From contig SWBL01000519.1 in the NCBI GenBank assembly GCA_024195585.1, positions 1 to 24,781 of the forward strand: DNA of 24,781 nucleotides, read 5' to 3'. Both the position numbers and the translations under genes were made by a program. This document shows, piece by piece, positions 1 through 9,515 of this stretch (position 1 is its first letter; each line of letters opens with the position of its first letter). The DNA is from Aureobasidium sp. EXF-3400. Its lineage: Eukaryota > Ascomycota > Dothideomycetes > Dothideales > Saccotheciaceae. Under the pieces are notes generated by a model. That model did not search any database and was not told where the DNA came from. It saw only the letters and a list, made by a program, of their open reading frames with translations.

Positions 1-345
1 ACTAGATAGAAGGAAACCCTAATAGTCTTAGAAAGATTTTTAATAATATATAAAAGACTATAACTACTATAAGGCTATTATTATTACTAAGCCTACTAGA
101 CTAGTTTAGTAGAATAGATAAAAGGATACTTACTATATCTAAATAGAAGTAATAATAAGATATAAATAAGTATAAGCTTATAAAGAAAAGATATATAACT
201 AGGTTAATATTAAAATATAAAGAGAGATAGCAAATAGTAAAAGTAGAGATATAGACATGATTAATAGGCCTATCTAGTAATCTCCTATATTAGTATTATA
301 AGGCATATACCTATAAATAACTTATTAGCTATATAGTTTTCCCAG
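1..345. repeat. AT-rich, RIP-like repeat DNA at left edge
   Basis: About 345 bases consist mostly of A and T, with dense TA dinucleotides and very few CA or CG steps. The composition changes sharply near 345, where normal mixed-base DNA begins. No open reading frame of substance is present. In filamentous ascomycetes this pattern is the usual result of repeat-induced point mutation, which turns CpA into TpA in duplicated DNA. It is therefore most likely the end of a dead transposon, but no terminal repeat or coding remnant is visible to name the element. It runs off the left edge. Confidence 0.6.
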
Positions 346-377
346 CAAAGCCTGCAGGGCAAAATGGAGTATGATTC

Positions 378-390
378 AAAAAAAAAAAAA
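378..390. repeat. A13 homopolymer tract
   Basis: Thirteen consecutive A residues lie between the AT-rich block and the transcription factor gene. The tract could be a promoter poly(dA:dT) element that excludes nucleosomes upstream of the regulator, or the trace of a poly(A)-tailed insertion. I favour the promoter role because it lies about 200 bases before the chosen start codon. Confidence 0.45.
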
Positions 391-422
391 GGAGATATGC
401 ATAGGGTTGCAAGAGCTGCGAC

Positions 423-435
423 CTCCGGATCGGAG
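423..435. promoter_or_regulatory. Everted CCG-N3-CGG site upstream of the Zn2Cys6 gene
   Basis: The 13-base perfect dyad CTCCG-GAT-CGGAG lies about 157 bases before the regulator's ATG. Zn2Cys6 dimers bind paired CGG half-sites in inverted, direct or everted orientation with a protein-specific spacer. The position suggests control of the regulator by itself or by a related factor. This rests on the motif alone. Confidence 0.35.
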
Positions 436-591
436 ACGACGCCGTTATCGCTCGCCGAACTCCAATTTGATCCACTCCGACGCGTACTCGCCCCCTCCTC
501 TGAAGCCAACGACCTCCAAGCCTGATGTCAACAGATAGCCGTGACCTTACGGGTAGAAGCACGGTTGCGCGGAGTGAATGGTCGAGCAGTC

Positions 592-2502
592 ATGCCTGGC
601 TCTAAAAGGACGCGACCCTGCGATGCATGTCGCAAGCGAAAGACCAGGTGTCACACGGAGGCATCAGCAACATCATGCGTGCTTTGCCTGTTTCACCAAC
701 AAGTTTGCACATACGAACAGACTCCGCGACCCAGAAAGCGTACTGAGTCTTCTGCTGGAAGCAATCAGCGTATTGAGTTGTCAGGCTCTCGTACAACCAG
801 AACAATACCGGGGACTGGCGTTGAGGAATACGATGCTTTACCCGACGGGTCTACACTCTTGAAACGCACGTTGGGACTTCAGAATCTCCACCATAGCCAT
901 TATCTTGGCTTGAACAATTCTTTGAATGTATCCGGTCTGGACTTAGAATCTTCAACCCACTCCAAGCCACCATCAGAGATGACCATCAAGGTTCGATATG
1001 TTCATCCGCAACACGCTTTTAGGATCATCCCAGATGCTAGTGTACCAGACTCTTCCAACGAAGACTCAGTCTTGGAGGCCATCGAGGCTGCAGTCCACGG
1101 CCATGGAGCTAATCTAGTTCAGTTATACTTTCGAATCATCCACCCTGCTTTTCCGATTCTTCACAAGGAGGTTTTCCTCGAGAAATACTCACGATCTTTT
1201 CGAGAATTTTCTCCACCGCTTTTGGCAGCTGTATATCTACTGGCATTAGGGTACTGGAGTTACAGCGATGCACTGAGCATGAAACGAAAACCGCCAACAC
1301 AACCTCTCAAGAAGCTTGCTATGGATTCACTATACGTTGCTATGGAACGAGCAAAACTCTCGACTATCCAGGCATGCTTGTTGATTTCCCAAGAACAGAC
1401 GAATGAGCTCAATTTGATTTCTGGAGAAACTCAACTGAACATAACAGCTCAGCTTGTACAGCTTGCACACCGCCTCGGCCTGCATCTGGATGCTGAAGGG
1501 TGGCTGATCCCTGCGTGGGAGACTAGCCTTCGTCGACGATTGAGTTGGGCCGTTTTCATACAGGACAAATGGCTAGCACTGGTACATGGACGTCCGTCTC
1601 TTATCTCATCTACGACTTGGGATGTAGATTGTTTGAGTGAGGATGATTTCCCAGAAACCAACGAAGATGACACTGCTGGAAGTTCAGAAGTAGAGAAGGG
1701 TAGGCTTGTGTTCATGCACATGGCTGATTTGGCGGGTATACTGTCTGATGTCCTGGATAATCTGTTCTCGCCACGTGCGCAACGCTCGAGTCGTGTTGGA
1801 GACTATGGTTTAATCGGCTTTCTGGAGCTCATCAAACCTTTGCAAATCAGACTCAAAGACTGGTTCTCTGCGTTACCAGAAAGGCTCAAACACGACACCG
1901 TAGCGTCAATGAAACTCTCCTCGGTTGGATATCTGCGTCTTGCGTATCTGGCGATCGAGGCAAGCATACATCGCCATATCACCACGACGTTAGTAAGGTA
2001 TCCGAGACAGGATCCCACATTGGTTACTGTATGTCGCAATGCAGCAAAAGAAAGATTCACCACTGCCTTCGAGTTTCTGAACAGATTACAAGCATCTCAC
2101 CTGGCATCCTTTTGGTATTTGACCAGTCCTGAGTGCGCGGCATTGATATACCACTTGGGTAGCCTCCTGGAAGCCACAACAGGGGACGCAGACGAGAAAG
2201 CAGACCTTGGGCAGATGCTCAAAGCTTGTCGATGGACTCTGAAAGTGAATGGAGAGGCAGGTGCGAATTTTATGAGGCACGCACTATCCCTAGTGGATGC
2301 TTCAGAACAAGTTACAGTCCTGGCCTCGAATGACTTGAGGGCTACAGTAACGCCATCAAGTGCTGGTGGTGATATGTTATACGGCCTTAGTGGTAGCGTA
2401 CTTGATGATTTTAATGTGGCCCAGCAGGCTCGGGAAGTTCAGCTTCCATCGAATGAGATGGCTTCTGATGACATCTTCGCTTTTGTACAAGACTTCGAGT
2501 AG
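592..2502 (+). CDS. Zn2Cys6 transcription factor, DAL81/TamA-like
   Basis: This encodes a 636-residue nuclear DNA-binding regulator in one exon. Residues 10-39 form a complete zinc binuclear cluster, CX2CX6CX8CX2CX6C (Cys10, 13, 20, 29, 32, 39), with the basic RKRKTR stretch inside. Residues 89-106 contain LLKRTLGLQNLHHSHYLG, which recalls the block following the zinc cluster in DAL81/TamA-type nitrogen regulators. The middle-homology region follows, from about 175 (YFRIIHPAFPILHKEVF) to about 345 (LSWAVFIQDKWLALVHGRP). The tail is acidic and may activate transcription. The frame stays open back to 526 but has no ATG before 592, so a longer protein would need a GTG start. An amidase lies 1.2 kb downstream on the same strand, and DAL81/TamA proteins co-activate nitrogen-catabolic genes, so it may be the target. 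The Zn2Cys6 call is firm; the subfamily is tentative. Confidence 0.9.
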   Translation: MPGSKRTRPCDACRKRKTRCHTEASATSCVLCLFHQQVCTYEQTPRPRKRTESSAGSNQRIELSGSRTTRTIPGTGVEEYDALPDGSTLLKRTLGLQNLHHSHYLGLNNSLNVSGLDLESSTHSKPPSEMTIKVRYVHPQHAFRIIPDASVPDSSNEDSVLEAIEAAVHGHGANLVQLYFRIIHPAFPILHKEVFLEKYSRSFREFSPPLLAAVYLLALGYWSYSDALSMKRKPPTQPLKKLAMDSLYVAMERAKLSTIQACLLISQEQTNELNLISGETQLNITAQLVQLAHRLGLHLDAEGWLIPAWETSLRRRLSWAVFIQDKWLALVHGRPSLISSTTWDVDCLSEDDFPETNEDDTAGSSEVEKGRLVFMHMADLAGILSDVLDNLFSPRAQRSSRVGDYGLIGFLELIKPLQIRLKDWFSALPERLKHDTVASMKLSSVGYLRLAYLAIEASIHRHITTTLVRYPRQDPTLVTVCRNAAKERFTTAFEFLNRLQASHLASFWYLTSPECAALIYHLGSLLEATTGDADEKADLGQMLKACRWTLKVNGEAGANFMRHALSLVDASEQVTVLASNDLRATVTPSSAGGDMLYGLSGSVLDDFNVAQQAREVQLPSNEMASDDIFAFVQDFE

Positions 2503-3337
2503 GTAGCTCGAGTACTGGCAAGCAAGAACGTCTTGTCTATCTCTAGGTAAAGCTATCGTTGGTGGCGCACAAAAGCTCAATCGACCGACCACGAAGAACA
2601 TGTAGATAAATCGAGTTCGACAAGACCCTTGGAGTTTTCCTGCGAAATGATTGCAAGACCAGGCCTCGATTGTGTACTAGGTCACTAGCTTCAAACACTA
2701 GTTGGCGTCAAAAGGTTGAGGACGCATGGCATCTCGATTGTTGGCCAGACCATGGACCTCCCTGTTGTCGCTCGGGCTTCCCGTTGGGCCATGGTCTCAT
2801 CTTGCTTGATGCAACTTTTCAGAGTCACACGAACACATCTTCTCGCTATGTGTCGTATAGGCTTCGACATGCCACACCACCAACACTAGGCTTTTTGCGT
2901 GTAACAGATGATGGCGCATGTATCGATGTTGAGGTCTGGTCCATTCCTTCGGATACTGTTGGCAGATCTTGACCATCATACCTCTGCCATAATGCTTAGG
3001 TTCGATTGAGTTGAGCAATGGACGATGAATCACAGCATCCATATCTGAGCAGTATGATGTGCAAGATGCAAAGGACATCACGCAGTATGGCGGTTGGAGA
3101 AGATATAGGGAGCGCGTCTGACTACGCGTCAGATAAGGCGGGTGAAAGTCTCGCTTTTCGTCGTCCTGAGGCATTGAATACCCAGCCGGACAGCTGTTGG
3201 TTTGAGTCTGCACAAGAGACGCGAAAATCTGGCTTGCGCTGTGCGCCTGCCTGTATGTGGAATTGACTCTAGTACAGAAAGACTTCATCCAAGGCGGCCG
3301 TGTCTCAACCATTGCAGATGCACAGTCATCAGCGACA

Positions 3338-3353
3338 GGGAAGATATCTTCCC
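3338..3353. promoter_or_regulatory. 16-bp perfect palindrome in amidase promoter
   Basis: GGGAAGATATCTTCCC is self-complementary over all 16 bases and lies about 365 bases before the amidase start. A dimeric regulator could bind it. A palindrome of this length is only moderately improbable by chance in a window this size, so function is a guess. Confidence 0.3.
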
Positions 3354-3520
3354 CTGGGCCTGCGCAACTAATTGTTTGCCTCAGTCGTGTTCTGACTGTA
3401 GAATTGACTCTTGGCTGGCATAGCGGTCGTCCACCTGCAGCTGACTCTTGCAATCTCATACAACGGACGAATCTCGGCCGCGCCGTGAACGAATATAGGG
3501 TGCACTCCTCGAGCGTTGGC

Positions 3521-3527
3521 TGATAAG
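3521..3527 (+). promoter_or_regulatory. GATA factor (AreA-type) site
   Basis: TGATAAG matches the HGATAR consensus of the fungal nitrogen regulator AreA/NIT2. It lies about 195 bases before the amidase ATG. A second site, AGATAAGG, is at 3131-3138. Paired GATA sites are usual in promoters under nitrogen metabolite repression. Confidence 0.45.
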
Positions 3528-3564
3528 GAGGTGGGGAGGCTCACGTAATCGGGTTATACCATGA

Positions 3565-3579
3565 CCCCGCAAAGTGGGG
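3565..3579. promoter_or_regulatory. Inverted pair of CreA-like sites
   Basis: CCCCGC-AAA-GTGGGG places two SYGGRG matches (GCGGGG on the minus strand, GTGGGG on the plus strand) three bases apart in opposite orientation, about 140 bases before the amidase ATG. CreA, the ascomycete carbon catabolite repressor, acts best at closely spaced paired sites. Together with the GATA sites this suggests combined carbon and nitrogen control. Confidence 0.4.
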
Positions 3580-3717
3580 TAACGATGATCTCCGATATGC
3601 CGACCCGTGTGATATCAGCTCTACACCTATAACTTTTTGAAGCCTCTTCTCTTCTTCTGCACACTTCGATTTTAATTGCATGCGACTGCTTATCTTGCAC
3701 AAGTATCAGAATCAACA

Positions 3718-5414
3718 ATGACCAAAGACTGGAAAGAAGTCGCTGCGGCGAAAAAGCAGCGTATCAACGATTCTATACCCAAAGAATGGCTTATCGATAC
3801 ATCTTCCCTTGGTGCGAACGTCATGGGTGTCCCTGCGACTTGCGGTCTCCTCAGCAAGTCCGAACTCGACATCACAAACTCCTCAGCCACGGATCTGGTG
3901 GCCAAGCTGGCTGATGGCAGTCTCAAAGCTGTTGACGTCACCACAGCATTCTGCAAGCGAGCAGCTATCTCGCATCAAGTGACCAATTGCGCTCTCGAGT
4001 TCTTCCCGGAGCTGGCGTTGCAGCAGGCCAAGGAGTTGGACGCGTTCTACGAGAAGAATGGACGTACCGTCGGGCCCTTGCATGGATTGCCCATCTCACT
4101 CAAGGATCAGCTGCGCGTCAAGGGCTTGGAGACGACCATGGGATATGTCTCTTGGATCGACAAGTACGATACTGAGGACTCTGTGCTCACTGCTCTGCTG
4201 AGGAAAGCCGGTGCTGTCTTCTACATCAAGACTTCCGTGCCTCAAAGTCTCATGGTTTGCGAAACTGTCAACAATATCACTGGTCGCAGTGTCAATCCTC
4301 GCAACAAGGACTGGTCTCCCGGCGGTTCTTCTGGAGGTGAAGGTGCAAATGTCGGTATCAGAGGCGGTATCATCGGTATCGGTACAGACATTGGTGGTTC
4401 CATCCGCGTACCTTCTGCCTTTAACTTCTTGTATGGACTTCGACCTAGCCATGGCAGAATGCCTTACGGCAAGATGGCAAACAGTATGGAAGGACAGGAG
4501 ACTGTTCACAGCGTTGTCGGTCCTATTGCTCATTCTGTGCCTGACCTGCGCTTGTTCGTGAAGTCAGTGCTTGAGCAACAACCATGGAAGCACGACTCGA
4601 AAGTGATTCCTATGCCTTGGAGACAATCTGAACATGACGACACGGTCCAGAAGATCAAAAGTGATAAGCTTACTCTTGGGTTTTTCAATTGCGATGGCGT
4701 AGTGATGCCCCATCCGCCTATTCTCCGCGGTGTTGACAAGGTGGTTTCCACCCTACGAGAGCACGGTCACACGCTCGTCGACTGGAAACCCTATAAGCAC
4801 GACTATGCAGTGGACCTCGTCCAGGGAATCTATGCCTCAGACGCCGGAAAGGATATCCACACGGTACTCTCGGAATCAGGCGAGCCCGCGATCCCCAACA
4901 TCAATGACTTGGTCGACCCAACCAGATCTGGTGCCGACATAACTACACTATGGGATGTTCAACTTCAGAAGTGGAAGTTCCAGATGGAATACGTGGAAAA
5001 GTGGAACGAGATGGAGGAGAAGCTGGGCAAGGAAATGGATGCATTTATCATGCCCATCACGCCAACTGCTGCCATCAGACATGACCAATTCAAGTACTAT
5101 GGCTATGCAAGCGCAATCAACTTGCTTGACTTTACAAGCGTGGTTGTTCCTGTCACCTTTGCAGACAAGGAATTGGACAAGAAGAACGAGAATTTCCAGC
5201 CGATGAACAACATGGACAAGCAGGTGCAAGGAGAATGTGAGTTGACAGGAAGCAATGACATAAAACCTTCACTGACAGAATCTCAGATGATGCAGAAGCG
5301 TACCACGGCGCACCAGTCGCAGTACAGATTGTTGGCCGAAGACTCACCGAGGAGAAGACAATGGCCATTGCAGAGGAAATTGGAAGACTGCTGGGTAACG
5401 CTATCACGCCTTAA
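3718..5414 (+). CDS. Amidase-signature family amidase (acetamidase-like), 2 exons
   Basis: This is a 548-residue serine amidase that hydrolyses a carboxamide to acid and ammonia. Exons are 3718-5236 and 5287-5414. The 50-bp intron starts GTGAGT, has a CTGAC branch site and ends TCTCAG; splicing joins the family's C-terminal block (HGAPVAVQIVGRRLTEEK). The Ser-cisSer-Lys triad is visible as Lys129 (PISLKDQ), Ser204 (GGSSGGEG) and Ser228 (GTDIGGSIR). The spacing, 75 and 24 residues, equals that of mammalian FAAH. No signal peptide or membrane helix is seen, so it should be cytosolic. ATG 3718, in context CAACAATGA, is preferred; extension to 3676 would need a TTG start. Length matches fungal acetamidases and general amidases. 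The substrate cannot be read from the sequence. A Zn2Cys6 regulator upstream and GATA/CreA-like sites suggest use of an amide as nitrogen or carbon source. Confidence 0.93.
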
Positions 5415-7063
5415 GTTAAGCAGCAATCGATGTCCTTGTCATGACCAGATGAAAAATTTGCACAAGCACAAGAGAGATATTGACGAATTCAACTTGAGAC
5501 ATAAAACGATATCGATTTATAATTGCAGACGAATCTCCATTTGAACGTGACCTCCCCGAATCCATTATACATCAAAGATTCCATTAACAACTTAGCATCT
5601 GCCGCTGTAGAATCTCTCAAGCCCCTGACAATCAGCGTAGACCAAGTGACCGGTTGTGTCCAAGCAGATACGACAGAGCCAGATGGAGTTGTAGCATGTC
5701 ATACGGGCAGTGTGTCAACAGTATCTTCACCTTTGTCTCAAAGAATGATAAGTATTCGTTCAGGTAGTTTGCACTGCCTTTGTGGTCGTGCCTTGGAACC
5801 ACGCGAAAATGGTCGAAGTAGTGACCCTGGCTTTGTTTTCCGCTTGTGTTGATCATGTCGTCGCTGACACCACGAGCATCTTGTGAGTGCATTACTCAAG
5901 GCGAAGGATACAGCTTGATTTTGGATAATCTCGGTGTGTCATATGCTACGGATCAGCAAGAAGTATGCAACATTTGGTATCCATTCAAAAATTGTGAACT
6001 CATCTATGTGTCCCTGCTATCTCTTTCTGTTCGAATCAACACATCTGTTTTTGTTCCCGAATTCAAAACGCAAGAAGTATGTGGTCTGCAAAGTCCACAT
6101 CATCCTTTACACGGCAGCGGTTGATGTTCTGGTCATGACTTGGAGTCATGGGTCAAGGATGCAAACATCGGTTAATCCCGATGGTGGATGTCATCGCTGA
6201 GGAGCGAGAAGATTGATCAATAGTCGCCTGGGTGTGGGACCACTGTTGACCCTGAAAATCGGATAGCATATAGACAAGATTTGGGACGGTCGACACTCAG
6301 GTCATTTCAAAATCTAAGGAAACCAAACTGGATGATATCATATGGCGGAGTTGTGCGATCAACTGCTTGTTCTCTGCCCCTGTTCGAGGCAAAAGTATGA
6401 TGCGGTTGCTCCCGACACTTGTTTCGTTCATCCGCTATTGTTACGGTATGACAAAGCTGTGAAAAAGCCACAAGAAGTCCGCCTGCGCGTAATGTCTCGC
6501 AGGTGCAAGGCAAATCTGGTCCATGGACTTGGCACCATCAGAATGATCATGTTGTGTTGTATCTTTGGATTCTTGGAATAGCTGGGAGTAGTACAAAGCT
6601 AAGCGAGGTCGTAGGAGGATACAATCCTCCCATGTGCTAGTGACAATGGCTGTTCATTGTGCCTGCACATCAACCGTGGTCCTGATGTTGCTGTCTTGTC
6701 GGCACCCAGGCAGGAACGGGCGGCGCGCGGTACGTATCTTCGGCGAACCTTATTCACTGTATAGCATGTACCTCGCATGTGGGAGTTTGTCAGCTCTGTA
6801 CCGACGTTCTTCGTTGTGGCTAGGCTTTAGCCCATGTAAGGGCTCGATGATAAGCATTCTGAACATGAGCCGTCGATTGGAGACTCTTGCGTATGCCGCA
6901 AGCTTACCGATGAAAGTAGGAGGCTGACGTCTTGGATTTCTCGGAAGTCCTTGTTCCGGTTCAAAACCAATAAGGCATGGCGGGTGACTCTTTCCGAGGA
7001 CCAACCTGCTCCAGAAACCGGAGCAGCAATGTCGAAAGTTGACCACCATCCATTCTTCATGCC
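5415..7063. other. Gene-poor stretch after the amidase
   Basis: I see no supportable gene in 1.65 kb. Open frames here are shorter than 110 codons, on both strands, and none resembles a known family. The first part presumably carries the amidase 3' UTR. A small dyad, CATGACT-TGG-AGTCATG, lies at 6134-6150 with no obvious partner gene. Base composition is normal, so this is not RIP-mutated repeat DNA. Confidence 0.6.
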
Positions 7064-7800
7064 TTAACCTTCTACTTTGCGCCTCATGGGGTGATGCTGG
7101 CTCAGATTATCCTTGAGAACCTTAAAGCTCAAGAATATTGTTGCATGATTCCCACTACCCGAAGTAGCACAAACATCCTTCATTGTGCATGGAGTCAGCT
7201 TCCCGAGTTTATGAATGAGATCAGACTGTTTGCCTGTCACTGATTTGTATACAGGTACTCAGCCAGACCCCAGTTCTTGATGATACAGTGTTCTCGGCCA
7301 TGGCGTGTGTTGAACAACATCCACTCATACATGATCTGGAGCTGCAGCACGGGTAGCACTCCATCCGCTTTCAGCTTGGCTACAGTTGGAGTTGCCATCA
7401 GCTGAACAGCCGTTCATCCTGAGTGAATCCGCCGATGCAGATAGAGTTCAAAAAGCTCTTGCAAAGCTCTGGAGGTTCTCCTTGATGGACGTCAGTGCGA
7501 CTTTTGCTGGGCACTGAAGCCTGCACCTGATTCTTTCATCGGCATACTGCCATCCACAAGGCAAACACTCTGCCATGGGTTATCGTCATGGTATGTTGAT
7601 GCGTGTTGAAGTTGGCAGCTATGAACAGACATGTCCTTCATGGCTATCTAGCCGCAACTCTTCTATCCAAGTGAGAATATGAATCTATACACGACTTGTG
7701 AGAACAGAGCAACAGGTTTGACGGGTTCTGGAAGCAATTGCGTAGTGAAACCTGTCTCTTTGCGTTGGCTGTAGTCAAAGCTTTTCTCAATGTTCTTTAT
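7064..7800 (-). pseudogene. Possible relic of a minus-strand gene, several frames
   Basis: Read on the minus strand, successive segments look protein-coding but sit in different frames or are separated by stops. About 7798-7667 gives a 43-residue stretch (contains QLLPEPVKPVALF). About 7640-7490 contains DDNPWQSVCLVDGSMPMK. About 7500-7400 gives LTSIKENLQSFARAF, then after a frame change SICIGGFTQDERLF. 7398-7237 gives 53 residues with IMYEWMLFNTRHGREHCIIK and KNWGLAEYLY. 7237-7064 continues in another frame. Chaining them would need several indels or stop changes, and no clean intron set restores one frame. I do not recognise the family. The impression is of a decayed gene, but short coding-like runs also arise by chance, so this is tentative. 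Confidence 0.3.
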
Positions 7801-8090
7801 TGTTCATTCCGTCATATATCAACAACTAGAGCCTGCTTTTTTGTTGATCGTCATAGTGCTTTGTGATCTCAACTTTCAGGGCGCAAAGAAGAGGTCCATC
7901 AAATTGTGAAGCACATGAAATTGAGGAAATGATGAATTGATGGATCAGTAAGTAACGACAAATCGCATTGGCACAGGGTACTGAAAACTGTCCGGAAGCA
8001 TAACGGAACATGATCTCTTCTCGGCCGGTATAATCGACCATGCTCAATATTATGAGTTGCCATTGGTTGTCCCGACTATGTTTCTTCCAC

Positions 8091-9515
8091 TTACACATCA
8101 ACAATTTCGCCATGCCCAGTCGCCGCTGAGATTTCATGAAAACGCATAGTCTCACCCGTGTTCTCCGGGAACTGACTCTGAAATTCTGCCTGGCCAGCTA
8201 CCAAGCGCTCGATGTTCTGGTGGACCGAGAACACAAGACCTTCCGAGCGAGATTTGTCGCTGGGTTGAACGTCGCCAAAGAGCCCAGTATTGATATCACT
8301 AAACCTAGCAATATCTCCGGCAGGTCGTGATATACCAACCATTGTCGGATATGGTGCTATACATCTAAAGTCAGATGCACCAGGAGGATTAGCACACATG
8401 AATCCCATGCCCGTATCGATAGGCATATTGAACTTTGACAAGCTCTGGTGATATAGAATCTTCATGGCGCCGCGGATCGACACTGCATATGCTGTCATGC
8501 AGGTGGCATAAGTTGCAACGAAGAAAATGCGAGTCTGATTGTCCGCATTAGGACCAGTCTCCCAATTCCGCATATCCGGTTTGTCGTGATATATGCGATG
8601 CTCTGGAGGTACAACAGTCGGGTCGTGCGGTACTACCCATGTTCGAGGATCGCGGCCAGACTTGGTAGAGCAGTGGCCTACCCAGAGGATGTCCCAATCG
8701 TCTCCGAAGGGTGAATTGGGTGCCGTATCTTTTTTGGTCACATTGCCCAACCATCGAGTCCCTCGTGCGAGCTCCCTCATCTGTGCTCTGATACCGACAT
8801 CCCAGTCTGCGTCATCCTCGAAAATCAGAGCACTTGCGATATTGTTTGCGACCATGCTGATATAGAACATCAGTTTGGGCGCAGTTGCAAGGGCCAGACA
8901 GCTACTGTACTTACTCCTGCAAAACGTTCATGTGAGCACGCCAAGCGCCCACCTCAGGAGGAGTGATATCCATCGTCTGGCATAATGTCAGAAGGTTCAA
9001 TAGTGTTGTATATGCTGAGAAACTAACATATGGTAGTGCCTTGTCCGGCACCTTTGTACCATCCACGCCATCGACTACAGCGAAGCTCATGTTAGATAAC
9101 CTTGCTTGTACAGCAAAGGAATCTCTCCTGTCTGTGCGTTGAGGCAAAGAAATGAGGAAGAGCTTTTGGAACTTCATGGTGTAAGTAAACTCATCACGGA
9201 CGGTTCTAAGGGGACTGTACATACACCAAGCGTTTCGTTATAGATGTCATGAAAATCGCCTGTAGAAATTTTCGACTTGGGGGTTGCCGACAGGTACGGA
9301 AATTCTAGTGATGAATCTCGTGGAATGGGCGAACTCCCATGATAGACAAGTAGAAACACACAAACTATGACAAGGCCAGCAGCGCCTGTGATACATAGAA
9401 CTGTCTTCCTGAGCTTCAGTGCCGGGAACTGCATTTGGCGTTGCGATGACTGCAAATTGACAGACATCGAGCCTCCGTTCAGTGATGACCAGAGAGTGTG
9501 TTGTGTGTGACCCAT
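8091..9515 (-). CDS. GT25-family glycosyltransferase, type II membrane protein, 4 exons
   Basis: A 420-residue glycosyltransferase of the LPS/collagen-galactosyltransferase type (GT25), presumably acting in the Golgi lumen. Exons on the minus strand are 9515-9225, 9171-9028, 8976-8915 and 8856-8091. The introns (53, 51 and 58 bp) begin GTATGT, GTTAGT and GTAAGT and end AAG, CAG and CAG; the reading frame closes exactly. Residues 39-58 form one signal-anchor helix. The catalytic domain starts at about 98 with FQKLFLISLPQRTDRRD, continues through VVDGVDG and EVGAWRAHMNVLQ, and has the family acidic motif IFEDDAD at 177-183 (Glu179-Asp180-Asp181, metal/sugar-nucleotide site). It ends with TAA. 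NXS/T sequons after the helix fit a lumenal domain. ATG 9515 is chosen because extension would require TTG; Met17 is an alternative. Sugar donor and acceptor are unknown. The DUF3431 gene lies upstream on the same strand. Confidence 0.88.

Larger units (their letters stand above)
2503..3717. other. Intergenic: TF 3' region and amidase promoter
   Basis: There is no gene I can support in these 1.2 kb. The 3' part holds candidate amidase control sites: AGATAAGG at 3131, TGATAAGG at 3521, a 16-base palindrome at 3338-3353, a CreA-like pair at 3565-3579, and a weak TATA-like CTATAA near 3628. A 13-base direct repeat with one mismatch (GTRGAATTGACTCT-type) occurs near 3257 and 3399. A 220-codon minus-strand frame runs through the region, but its translation resembles no family. 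Confidence 0.6.

Noticed and set aside
541..591. Longer N-terminus of the Zn2Cys6 protein from GTG
   Set aside because: Nuclear fungal genes start at ATG; the first in-frame ATG is 592, just before the zinc cluster.
2797..3459. 220-codon open frame on the minus strand
   Set aside because: No recognisable domain, no signal peptide, and it overlaps a region rich in plausible amidase promoter sites; probably a chance open frame.
3676..3717. Longer amidase N-terminus from TTG
   Set aside because: Not an ATG; 3718 has a good start context and gives the normal family length.
5237..5544. Unspliced amidase C-terminus running to 5544
   Set aside because: It loses the conserved HGAPVAVQIVGRR block, which the 50-bp intron restores in frame.
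6134..6150. CATGACT-TGG-AGTCATG dyad
   Set aside because: Short, isolated in a gene-free stretch and expected by chance at this length; no gene start within reach.
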